51,797 nt of DNA from Dichomitus squalens LYAD-421 SS1 (Eukaryota; Basidiomycota; Agaricomycetes; Polyporales; Polyporaceae). The position numbers were made by a program, and so were the translations under genes. Where the stretch lies: positions 38,172-89,968 of the forward strand of contig NW_006766944.1 of NCBI RefSeq assembly GCF_000275845.1, read 5' to 3'. How positions within the stretch are numbered: the stretch's first letter is position 1; every line of letters starts with the position of its first letter. The notes beneath the pieces are model-generated. The model searched no databases, was not told the DNA's origin, and worked only from the letters and a program-made list of their open reading frames with translations. Below, one piece after another: positions 42,962 through 51,797 of this stretch.

Positions 42962-43453
42962 AGTAACGCCTTTCTTGTCCAGAGTCTAGGAATAGGTAGC
43001 GTAGGTGCAATATGGTTCGTAGCAGAGGCACAGCTCCTATCAATCATGAAAGTTCGTAAAGAACGTTGTGCACCTGAGGGAGAAGTTCTAAAGCGGCCGC
43101 TTCGCATACTTGGGCTGTTTAGAGATCTGCCAAGCGCGTCCGTGGCCATGGTGTACTTGATAGGCCTTAAATAGTAGAAGATATTCTGTAAATCGAAGAG
43201 AAACCGAGCATGTCCGTTTCCAGGGGTACCACAGATGCCATCAGTTCAAGACAGTTGAAGGGTGGCAGCTCTTCAGTAGACCCGTGGCCTGTGTCCTGCC
43301 GCAAGCCCACTGCCTTTCATGCGGATTGCTGACTATTGACAAGCGTATGGATAAATGGCAATACAGGAGTAATAAAGAATTGTTCAAATGTTCGCGGTCC
43401 TTGTCCCTAACTCTCCGGCCAAGTGTACCTAACATTCCATCACGAGTAACTAC
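42962..43453. other. Gap between convergent F-box gene 2 and membrane gene D
   Basis: Both neighbouring genes end into this stretch. No gene, repeat or hairpin terminator was recognised. Confidence 0.45.
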
Positions 43454-44841
43454 TCAAACTGCGTCCACATCCCCCTTCTCAGAGGGCGCGGCACCTCCAC
43501 CCGCCCCCAAGACACTCCTGTCGACTGCATCTCCAGGTGACGATGCACTAATCGATGTGCGTGTGCGGGGCTTCATTGACCCTACGATCAAGACAGATAC
43601 AGCATACACGGCGTCCGCCAAGGCGAGAAGCTCTGGCGGTGCCGAGGGACGAGGAGTTTCATTCTGTACGCTCGGATGGGGGAGGGCTAGGCGCGAGTCT
43701 ACGGGAGGTAGTGGATCCCAAGCAGCGAGCTGAGTCTTAATGGGTCTCGGATCGCCGAGATCGAGCGAGCTCATATTGACCTCTGCTTCTCTATCTCCCG
43801 GTGCCCTCTTGTTGAGCTCCAGGTCGACAGATGGCGTTTTCAGCTCACGGTCATACTCCGGGTCGATGGGGACAGAACCGAACCATGACCAAGTAGAACT
43901 GAGCCGACGAGACCGACTTGAAGCACCTGAGCACGAAATGTCCACACATGAGAAGCACCGCAGGTCAGCACTCGATAATGCTCATCTGGACAGGACTCAC
44001 GAGCACCTCCACAAGACCACGATTTGGGAAACCACGGAGAGCGGTCCATCGTAGAGCGCGTCGGCCGCTCCCGCGCGCGCCTTCGTAGAGATATCGTCGC
44101 CCAGGCTATGAACAGGACTCCGGCAAAAATGCCCAGAATGATGCCTACAATTGCACCAGCGTCCAGCCCGCGCGAGTGGGACGCAACCTGTGAGGACGAG
44201 GCAGGATGATTTTGTGAAGCAGTGGACGAGGCAGGAGTATTTTGTGAAGAAGTGGACGAAGTCAAGTAATCTGGGGATGATGATGTGGAATGAGCTGTGG
44301 AATTTGGGGTGTCAATCACCGTTGAAGGCGTTGTTGTGCGAGCTGGGAGACTGGATGAATGGAACGTTGCAGTGCCCGTCTGACTGGACTCGAGCTGCGA
44401 TGAACCGCTCGCGAGCACCGTTGATGTAGTCGTGACGGTCGCGGTAGATGCTCCTTCTCCGGTCATCGAAGCGGAATGTATTGGTGGGCCATGCGTGGAT
44501 ATTGACGCACAAGGCGACACAGTAGGATGGGGCAAGGTAACGGGCAAGGTGACGGGCAAGGTAACGGGAAAGCCGGGATTGCATATCAAGATCGGAGGGG
44601 TTCCGCCACCCCGATGACCGAAAACATACCCAGTCGGTACTGGCGCGTGTTCTCCTAGGCCCTCTCTTCCCCAATGAACATCGGAAGCGCCTCGACGCTT
44701 GAGTATTAAGGGCGGATTATGCCGTTGCTCCTGGACGAAGCTGTTGCGTACGGGAGTGACCCCCGATATGACCGCGCTCTCGGGATGAGTGGGAGACGAT
44801 GGAACTGTGTGCTGCTTGGTCAGCTGCGGAGAGATTTTCAT
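43454..44841 (-). CDS. Single-pass membrane protein D with Ser/Thr stalk
   Basis: Exons 44841-44001 and 43926-43454 join across a GTGAGT...GCTCAG intron in one frame (437 residues). A proline-containing repeat (PVTLPVTLPVTLP) and a long Ser/Thr stalk with a duplicated unit (SSQNTPASSTASQNHPASS) lead to a helix (AGAIVGIILGIFAGVLFIAW) followed by SLRRRAR. The cytoplasmic part has SWFGSVPIDPEYDRELKTP and LDLGDPRPIKTQLAAWDPLP. The overall plan (stalk, helix, basic stop, acidic/proline tail) matches other basidiomycete wall-associated membrane proteins. ATG 44841 gives no signal peptide, so an upstream exon with the ectodomain may have been missed or lost. It resembles genes A-C in plan but not in tail sequence. 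Confidence 0.65.
44198..44257. repeat. 30-bp tandem repeat in the stalk of gene D
   Basis: Two adjacent 30-bp units (44198-44227 and 44228-44257), each starting GAGGCAGGA and ending AGTGGAC, differ at a few bases. They encode ten-residue Ser/Thr/Asn/Pro repeats on the minus strand and keep the frame. Confidence 0.75.
44531..44566. repeat. 12-bp tandem repeat coding for PVTL units
   Basis: Three units of GGCAAGGT[AG]ACG (44531-44542, 44543-44554, 44555-44566) encode the PVTL repeats of gene D on the minus strand. Copy number could vary between strains. Confidence 0.75.
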
Positions 44842-45829
44842 CGTATTGCACTGAGCCTACGTGCAAAGCACGCACGATTCAGAGCAGTCCAACGGATCCA
44901 CCTTTGGAAGGCTTTGATATGGTGCAAAGCCGCATGAACATGTCTGATGAGCGACGTAGAAGGGACCGAGCAGCGATAACATACGACCTACCAGGCCTAG
45001 GACGGATTTACGAAGCCTGAGAGAAAGATGTGTCTCAAGTCTTCGTACCAAGGTCGAGCTAAGAGTCGTTCGCCGTCGCTTGCAGCGTGCGAGGCATTTA
45101 CACGAATGTGCCGCCCGATCGATTGAGGGTTCAGCATAGCAACCATATCTGCCACAGTAGTTGTCTTCGCCATCAGAGCCTTGTGACGGTGAGCATCGGA
45201 GAGGTTGGCATGTCAATGCGATCCTCCACCAAGGAAGGGAGGCCACAAAACTGCGAAGGGGATTGTGTATCAGAATCAAACGAGCGAGCGATGGAGAACC
45301 GCAGTCAAACCCAACATACATCTGATATCATCGAAGTAATGCTAGAGCTACTGTAATTTCTAAGGCGAGTGTCTCTGCAGTTCGATTCGAAGGGGAGTTC
45401 CGAGCACTGTGATGTACACTGTCAGACAGCCGCTGAAGCCACCCCCTTCCTTCTGCTCCATAACGACGAACAAAGTTAATCTGAGGCAACACCACGAAGG
45501 GAGCGGGGAAAGAACGACCGCGATGGATCAAGGATTTTTGTGGCGTTGCAGCGTGCCAATCCATGTGGGTAAAGAGTGGCCTACAACCAGGTCTACAGAC
45601 CTCCCTGCCGGGACGTGGGCGAGGGCTGATGACCCAGATGGGGGGAGGAGTCTACATAAAAGGAGCATACACGAGGAAGACGGCGGGGCGCCGACGGACT
45701 TCTGTCGGGCAGAACGCGGCAGGAGGCGGGATGCGGCGCGACGAGTAAGAGTCTGACAGGCGGGACAGGAGAGCACGCGGGGAAGACAACAAGGCGCGGG
45801 AACGGGGACGACGGAAGGTATTAATACCA
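44842..45829. other. Stretch upstream of membrane gene D, no gene seen
   Basis: An upstream exon of gene D might lie here, but none with a signal peptide could be identified. Frames around 45409-45756 are short and mixed on both strands. A purine-rich tract (GGAGGCGGGATGCGG and neighbours) lies at about 45640-45800. Confidence 0.4.
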
Positions 45830-47524
45830 TCACGTACCAGGGTTTGAGATCTGCAGGAATGGTTTGCAGACCTCGTTGCAATCTCTACGGGTATACGATA
45901 CGGCGGTTTTTCGCGCATATATTCGCAAAGCCGCCGCCACCGACCGAAGATCGAGACAGTTTGTGAGCACGATCTTCTGTTCATCGGCCGTGCCCCAGTC
46001 GGAAATGCGTCTGCGGCCTCCTAGCTCCTTCCAGCCTAGATGAGCTACACTCATATCGTCCGCATGCCCGATCAAGGTCAGGAGCCTCTGGGCAGTCGCA
46101 GTCGCACCGCCAGCGCCCAGTCCTGCCTAGCCCAAGGAGAGGTCGACATGGACACATTGTCGTGTGCTAAGCCTGGTCGTCAGCCACGGGTCCATAGTGA
46201 CGAGCGTGGCGCACGAGCTTGCCGTCCTGCAACGTGGCGTAGCCTGAGATACTGAAGTCTGAACTGGGAATTCTAGGATAGAGGACGAGCCAACCTGACT
46301 AACGAAGAAACCGATCACTGATCCGGCGTAGTATACCGGCACGATCATCACGGTCTGAGGTTTTGAACGTTTGGAGCGGAAGGCCGTCAAGAGCACACCT
46401 ATTGAGCGAAATTGGCTGGACCTGAAAACACAGAAGCCCAATGAGTGATCCTTGGCGAAGAGGACTGCAGCATACGAAGATGTATCTGTATCCGAGTGCT
46501 TGGTGGAAGTACGCCTCGGAGATGCCCGGAGGAGCCGAGGGTGTCATCGATGCGGCACTGGCAACGTTGCCGATGTATGCAACGCTACTCGTCTCCGTTC
46601 AGCGGAACAGAACATTGTCAGTAACTACGGTAGCTCGGCCGAGACTGCGTACATACCCGGGCATATGCGCACATACCCGGACATATAGACACCTGCGCCT
46701 TGGTGGCCGCAGTGTCCGAGGCGAAGCCTATCACGTTGCCTCGAATCAACGTCTAATTTAGGACCGTGACCAATGAAACCTCGCTGCCGTCGCAAAGAAA
46801 ATAAGAGTGGCACTGCTGGGCTATGCTGAAGGTGGGTATATTCGTAAAATTCATAGCAAAGAGAGGTGCTCACGTCGAGATCGCTTTCCCAGAGGGCTAT
46901 CCAGAATGCCGCTGTTGACGCTTGGTGATTGAAAACACCGGAGAGGCAAATACGGCATCCTAAAGTGTCATCATGCCCCCGTTCCCTTGGATGCCTACTG
47001 CTCCCAGCACCACACCGGCCAGCAGCTGACCTTTCAAGACATAGTCCTTGGAGAATCAAATCCCCGTACGATCTCTGGTGAGGTTATGAAAGTCCTGCTT
47101 GTTCCCGATTTCGATGCGAGCGATTACGACGCCCGCCGACTTGACACGCGGAAGATCGTCTGTGCTATGCTAACACCATTTTTGAGCTTGTCCGCACTGG
47201 AGTCCAAGTTACCGAAAGAAGTGCGTACCTTCCGGGAGGAAGCGCGAGAGCGCGAAGAACAAGCCACTGACAGTAATGCTCGTAACCTGGGGAACGGAGC
47301 AATGTTGTGAGGAGCGGAGAAGAACTCCTTGTTGGTATGCCCAGAAGGTGTTGTCTGCGAAATTTGCGCACTAGTTTTGGGGGTTTGCTGGGGAGCTCAG
47401 CGTAGTTGATTTCGTAGTAGATGAACTGGGTGCGTATCTCAATCTCCGTCCAATCTTTCCAGCGATCTTCCTCGATGGACAATGGATCGAAAGTCGGAGG
47501 GGCAGGAGAATTGAACGATGTCAA
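45830..47524 (-). pseudogene. Unresolved coding-like pieces, possibly a decayed gene
   Basis: Several minus-strand segments read like protein but do not join into one frame. They are DPLSIEEDRWKDWTEIEIRT with QFIYYEINYAELPSKPPKL (47500-47380), QLLAGVVLGAVGIQGNG (about 47025-46980, helix-like), AFWIALWESDLD (about 46890), GNVIGFASDTAATKAQ (about 46740-46695), TPSAPPGISEAYFHQALGY (about 46545-46485), MIVPVYYAGSVIGFFVSQVG (about 46350-46290, helix-like), YATLQDGKLVRHARHYGPVA (about 46240-46180) and DDMSVAHLGWKELGG (about 46065-46020). Splice-like borders occur between some. The hydrophobic pieces hint at a membrane protein, perhaps a transporter, but no family is recognised. It may be one decayed gene, parts of two, or partly chance. 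Confidence 0.3.
46651..46690. repeat. 20-bp direct repeat, two copies
   Basis: The units at 46651-46670 and 46671-46690 both begin ACATACCCGG and continue with CATAT, differing mainly in their last bases. The repeat lies inside the unresolved coding-like region and would shift frame if copy number changed. Confidence 0.65.
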
Positions 47525-48234
47525 AAGGGGAAATGAGACGATCCCCGCGAATGCATTCCAGCGAACCCAGCGGAGTCGCGCAGGAAACAGCGATTGAAGC
47601 GCGACGCATGATGAGAAGTCAACTAGAAAGAGATGTGCGGACGATCTCTTGGGTTCTCACCCGTCTGCTTTTGTCACAAGATTCTTTGTAGAGTTCAGAG
47701 AGAGGCAATCACCAACAATGCAAGTCCTGGAGGCGCAAGCAGAGATCAGTCTCGTGCGTGATGAGTTTCATGCGTGGGGACAGCGAGAACAGAACTTGAA
47801 CAAGGCAGATGTCGTCGCGAGTTCCCGACAATCTCCGGTCCGCTGTCCCGGACGCGCCGTCTTGCTTAGCGCACCCTCGGCGCTGGGCCCGACAAGGAAC
47901 AGTCTTGGATCTTTTGCTCGTCTTGGAACTGGCTATTGTATGGCTCATGTGACAAGGCTATGGTTGCACCTGCATCGTCTGTTTCCTTGAGCGCCGACAC
48001 GGTGTAATTGTAGTACCAACTGGGAAAGCAGTCGTGCAATCTGTTGCTCCACCACTCCTCTAACTCCTCAAGAACCCCTAGCGTTTCGAAACAACTGGTG
48101 GAAGGGTTGCGGTACATTTCGACATATGAAACTCTACGACCAACAGATGGCATACAAGTACACTCCAACAGCATGTTTGGCGGTACGGATAACCGTATGC
48201 TCAATGATTTCTCCTGCGTATGCCCCGGACCCGC
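47525..48234. other. Stretch downstream of aspartic protease 3
   Basis: A minus-strand frame at 47866-48204 includes protein-like text (LGVLEELEEWWSNRLHD, PSWYYNYTVSALKETDD), but it has no recognised family and no supported start. It could be an exon of the unresolved region or chance. Nothing else was seen. Confidence 0.35.
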
Positions 48235-49888
48235 TCAGTTCGACACCGCATCCGTGAACTGTGTGGTCGCAAACCCAACACGATTGTTTGTAACGTCGAA
48301 GACGCTGTAGAAGCGTTGCAGGAAAACCATTCCGTTGATGAAGTCCAAACCCTCGCCGCTTCCAGTCCCGATATCTGAGACAATAAGGTAGACGCTGTTT
48401 GGATCGCCGCCAATGACCGTGTTCAGCTGAACGTCGGAGCAAAATGTGAGAGAGAAGAGTTAGACAGTAAGACACCAACAAGTGGAAGATTGTGACACGT
48501 GCGCTGCGCGGCCAAATCTGTGCGTTCGGTGTGAATTCGTATGTAGTCTGCAAGGATGATGAATTGGCTTGTAGGGAGAGATAGCGTAGGAAGGGCCGAG
48601 AAACGTACACCTCCAATGTTGAAGAACAGAATCTTCAGATTATTGAACCCGGCGAGGGTGAGCTTGAGAAGCCCGGTCGTGTTATCAAGCACCGCGCCTG
48701 TTACTGCCTTGTACCGCATCAGAGCATCTACGATTGAAGCACATGAATACTCTAGTTCTGTATCGTAACTGGAGAATATACACACCAGTTGCAATGAGAA
48801 GCAGGGTCGTTCCAGTGTCAGTAATACCCGCGGTTGCGGACAAGATCACACTGGCAGTCGAAGCGATGGAGCCGTAGGTAATAGACTGTTCAAACCCAAT
48901 AAATTCCGACGAAGGAGATGTCGTGGTAATCGGTCTGCACCATGTGTAAATGCACGTCTTCATGGAGAAACGACGGAATGTCTGACCACTTACACGAAAG
49001 AGACAGGCTCAGTGGTCTTGTTGCTATCGATACCTCCAAACGTCAACTCCCCGTTCGGGTCATTGTCTGCAGATGTGGTCGGTGCAAAGAAGACCCCGAG
49101 GATATCTTCTGGAATGATGCCTTCTCTGAAGGCTTGGTCGAGGAGGGTCGGCACCCCTGACGACGAAGGATCAGGAGACAGAGTTCCCACATTCAAATCT
49201 CGCGGTCCAAGCCTGTTGAACCGACAGCGAAGAGGGTAGTAAGATCCCCATGCCTTCGTGAGTTTACGTGCTACCTTACTCACCCGAGGACGCCATCGAC
49301 ACCTTCAAAGCCCTGTGAGATGCTCGCGGAACCGATGCTGACGTTGGGAACCACCATGCTGCCGATCGTCACGGTGTCTATGAATTCCTCGCCCGAGAAA
49401 TCGCCTGACCCGTATTGCACGGACTGCAATAGGTCCAAGTGCTCAGCACCGACATGCGCACATCGAAAAGGACTCAGCAGACGCACCACTGACTGCCCGG
49501 TCGGCTGACTACTTGATGTTCTGTCGTATGCTTTCCCCGCACCGACCCATATGTTTGCGCTGCCGGTGTCAACGATCAGGTTGTAGAACGTTGGTGGTAC
49601 ACCAATTCCAACGTTCGCGATGTAGTCCACAACCTGGTCCGTGATGGAAGCGGAAAACACCTGTGGCAGTGCGCGCTTTCCTCGAGTAGGACGGGAGTTT
49701 GATGCGGCTACGAGCGCCCTCGCGCGAGCCTGATCATGTTGCAGGAGGCTGGGAATACCTGAGATATTGAGCCTCCGCATGAATGGGAGAGTAAGGGGCG
49801 AGCCGTCAGCCACGATGGGCTTGCACGCGCAGGTGGGAAGACCTGCAGCAGCCGCGCAGAGGACGACTAACAAGGGCGAGCGCAGCAT
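48235..49888 (-). CDS. Secreted pepsin-like aspartic protease 3 (family A1)
   Basis: ATG 49888 starts a signal peptide (MLRSPLLVVLCAAAAGLPTC) and a propeptide with LQHDQARARALVAAS. The first catalytic motif is DTGS in LIVDTGSANIWVGAG (SAN instead of the usual SSN), the flap is QYGSGDFSG and the second motif is DTGTT (AGITDTGTTLLLI). Six introns at the same positions as in proteases 1 and 2 can be followed: before VQYGSG, before LGPRDL, before PITTTSP, before DALMRY, before TTYEFTP and before LNTVIGG. The end is GLDFINGMVFLQRFYSVFD and TDAVSN, with the stop at 48235. It should be an exported acid protease. It lies 22 kb from protease 2 and is inverted relative to it. Confidence 0.93.
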
Positions 49889-51497
49889 GATACCGAGGGC
49901 TGAGGGGGATTGTGGAGGTAAGGCGAGGACATGCGGACATTAAAAGCGTTGACGGGCCAGGAGGAAGACCGGCATGGGGACCTGAAGACATGACCATCGC
50001 CTAGACAGGTGAGGACAAGGGATGCAATGTGAGTGGATGGAGGAGATCGCCATAGTCGGCGTCTGGAGACGTCGTGTCAAAAATCAGGTACTCACCGCCA
50101 ACGATCCGACTTGCGGTGGATAGACGTGAGATTTCTTCGTGTGCGAGAGAGGGGCGGAGATCAAGTCTGACCCAGCACCGGCCACTCTCCGACTCGCAAG
50201 GATACAAGGTGGTCAATCCAGGAACGCGGTGTGGGGAGGGGAAATCGAGGCAGAGAATATGCTTATGATGGAACAAATGAGTAGGACATTTCGGACAAGC
50301 GCTGTCTCCGCCATGGGGAGTATGCTGAGACCCCGTTCGATGCAGAATGTGTTGCGCCAGCCTGCATCTCGGTTCTCGTCTTGTCAATATTTATGAACAA
50401 TGGGACGCGCTTGACCATGGTAGATCAGGGCCAAAGAGTGCCAGATGATCCCTAATCGGCTCGGGCATGGACGGGGGACATACATGGGGAGCTCGGTAAG
50501 AATGGCATTTCAGTATAGATGTTGCGAGGACAAACCTGCTTGGGGCAAGCCATGTTCCAGGGATTGCATTGCACTGGCAATAGCCCTCGCATGCTTGAGT
50601 AGCGAGGGAAAGAAGGTGACAGGCGCTCGCCGCGATGTGCGCCATCATGCCGACGGCAGTACCCGGCAGGCCCGGCGGCGTCTGGGCTGCTTAGCGGGCG
50701 CGCTGGGTGTGTTCATCTTGTGCTTCAGACTTGCACAAGGTCCATCGGTGGGCTGATCGTACGCCCCCATGCGATTGGTCTCAATATGGCACCTATAGCT
50801 AGTTGTTGGCACGCACTAGGTCTTTATCTCTTCCGTCCCGTACCTCTCCTGTCCAATATCATTCGAGAAAGAAGCTACTCTATAGATGTTCGCATACGAC
50901 TACCATCTCCTCGCTCTCGAGCCGTGCCTTTGTCTCATAGACGTACAACAAGCGACTCACGACTTCCTATCACTCGGATACAGCTGGTAGTACGGCGGCA
51001 ACGTCCATACGGCGCTCCGGACTTCGTCATCTCTAGCTCCCCCCGCGGTTCTAGCCGGTCCTCCCGCCAGTCTCACACCGCCATCCATCGACCTCCTCAC
51101 CTCCAATGGACTCCTATGGCAACTCCAGTCCGTATACGGCGTTAAAGGAGAACGTATACCCTGTTGCGCTCCATGAAGCTGGACTACGAGCGGGGAAACT
51201 GTTGGCAGCAGTGGTGTGATCTGGTCGATGATGGCGAATTGGGCGCAGATAGCGAGTGCAGAGAGCGAATGATAGAGTTAAGGAAGAGCGAGAGAGAGAG
51301 AGACATAGACACATAGACAAGAGGTTTAGGGCACCAAACTGGCACTCAGGGCTCTCCAGGCCCAGACAGAACAAAGCCCCACCCAGGCCTCAAACACAAA
51401 CCGAAGAGGCTCGTCGCCATACGGACTAAAGAGCAGGTAGGTACATGATGAGCTGGCAGTACCGATGTGCTATTTGTATGTATTTGGTCACTCGGCG
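49889..51497. other. Intergenic stretch with no supported gene
   Basis: This 1.6-kb stretch lies upstream of aspartic protease 3. Its frames are short on both strands and lack motifs. It should contain the protease promoter, but no clear TATA box was seen; TTTAATG near 49940 is a weak candidate. A GA-rich run (GAGAGAGAGAGACATAGACA) lies at about 51290-51312. Confidence 0.5.
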
Positions 51498-51797
51498 ATG
51501 GCCGGACGGCAAACTCCAACAGAAACGGCTGAGGGTGACCCGAGCGGTTCGACGCCCGTCATTCTGGTGCGTGAGCCTATCACCTCGAGGTCGGTTCTAA
51601 TCTTATGCAGTGCATCTCGTTGGTTCAGACCGTGTATCTCGTCCACCGACGAATATGCGGGCGTAGGTTGAGATGAGAGCGATGTGGCCGTCGAGTCCCG
51701 GAAGTTATCGTATCCAAGGATGGCTTATCCGACGACTCGGAGGCCAGCGCTGTCAGTCCGGGGTCTATACATTATGAGGTGAGTGCCATTACTCGGA
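51498..51797 (+). CDS. Partial gene running off the right edge
   Basis: ATG 51498 opens a short acidic, Thr/Ser-rich N-terminus (MAGRQTPTETAEGDPSGS) up to a GTGCGT donor near 51571. A later open segment (VPEVIVSKDGLSDDSEASAV, then SPGSIHYE) ends exactly at a GTGAGT donor at 51779, the pattern of a coding exon followed by an intron. The two can be joined across an intron ending near AG 51684, though other acceptors are possible. The gene would continue outside the window. No domain is recognisable in the part seen. Confidence 0.35.

Noticed and set aside
45409..45756. Plus-strand frame with mixed composition
   Set aside because: No domain, overlapping frames on the opposite strand of equal length, and a repetitive purine-rich end.
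51290..51312. GA-rich microsatellite as a functional element
   Set aside because: A short simple repeat of this kind is common and nothing nearby suggests a role.
1..51797. CRISPR arrays, riboswitches, operons or phage genes
   Set aside because: No regularly spaced repeats or bacterial gene organisation were seen; the introns and gene families are those of a fungus.

Overview
The window looks like the nuclear genome of an Agaricomycete (mushroom-forming basidiomycete), most likely a wood-decay fungus of or near the Polyporales. This is inferred from many short GT-AG introns (about 45-85 nt), polyporopepsin-like secreted aspartic proteases, and families that expand in such fungi: HET, BTB/POZ, MYND, F-box, DUF4419, seven-helix proteins and Ser/Thr-rich single-pass membrane proteins. 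No prokaryotic signal (operons, Shine-Dalgarno sites, CRISPR) was seen. It reads as a dynamic accessory region rather than a housekeeping block.

Layout, left to right. 1-1.7 kb: nothing supported. 1.7-3.9 kb (-): a BTB/POZ gene broken by several lesions. 4.5-6.8 kb (+): a HET-domain gene that lacks its central motif and shifts frame. 8.05-9.4 kb (+): an intact BTB/POZ paralogue. 10.3-11.9 kb (-): a seven-helix membrane protein whose exons can be fully resolved. 14.1-15.8 kb (-): aspartic protease 1. 18.1-18.9 kb (+): a protein with two dimeric alpha-beta-barrel units. 19.0-20.0 kb (-): a conserved protein of unknown role. 20.6-22.0 kb (+): a MYND-finger gene split by a 424-bp inverted-repeat transposon. 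22.4-23.3 kb (+): its uninterrupted paralogue. 24.3-25.9 kb (+): aspartic protease 2. 26.7-28.7 kb (+): a single-pass membrane protein. 30.4-39.0 kb: three related single-pass membrane proteins (A, B, C), all on the minus strand, with a frameshifted DUF4419 gene between B and C. 39.8-43.0 kb (+): two tandem F-box genes. 43.5-44.8 kb (-): a fourth Ser/Thr-rich membrane protein. 45.8-47.5 kb: unresolved coding-like pieces. 48.2-49.9 kb (-): aspartic protease 3. The right edge appears to hold the first exons of a further gene.

Two themes stand out. First, several families occur as an intact copy next to a damaged one (BTB, MYND), and HET and DUF4419 are damaged without an intact partner here; this is birth-and-death evolution caught at different stages. 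The MYND insertion still has perfect terminal repeats and a perfect AAT target duplication. Second, genes A-C share one plan: signal peptide, a conserved probable beta-sandwich ectodomain, a variable Ser/Thr stalk, one membrane helix, and a conserved cytoplasmic tail. B and C also share their downstream flanks. They are the best candidate here for an undescribed system, such as cell-surface sensing or recognition, but that role is inference only.
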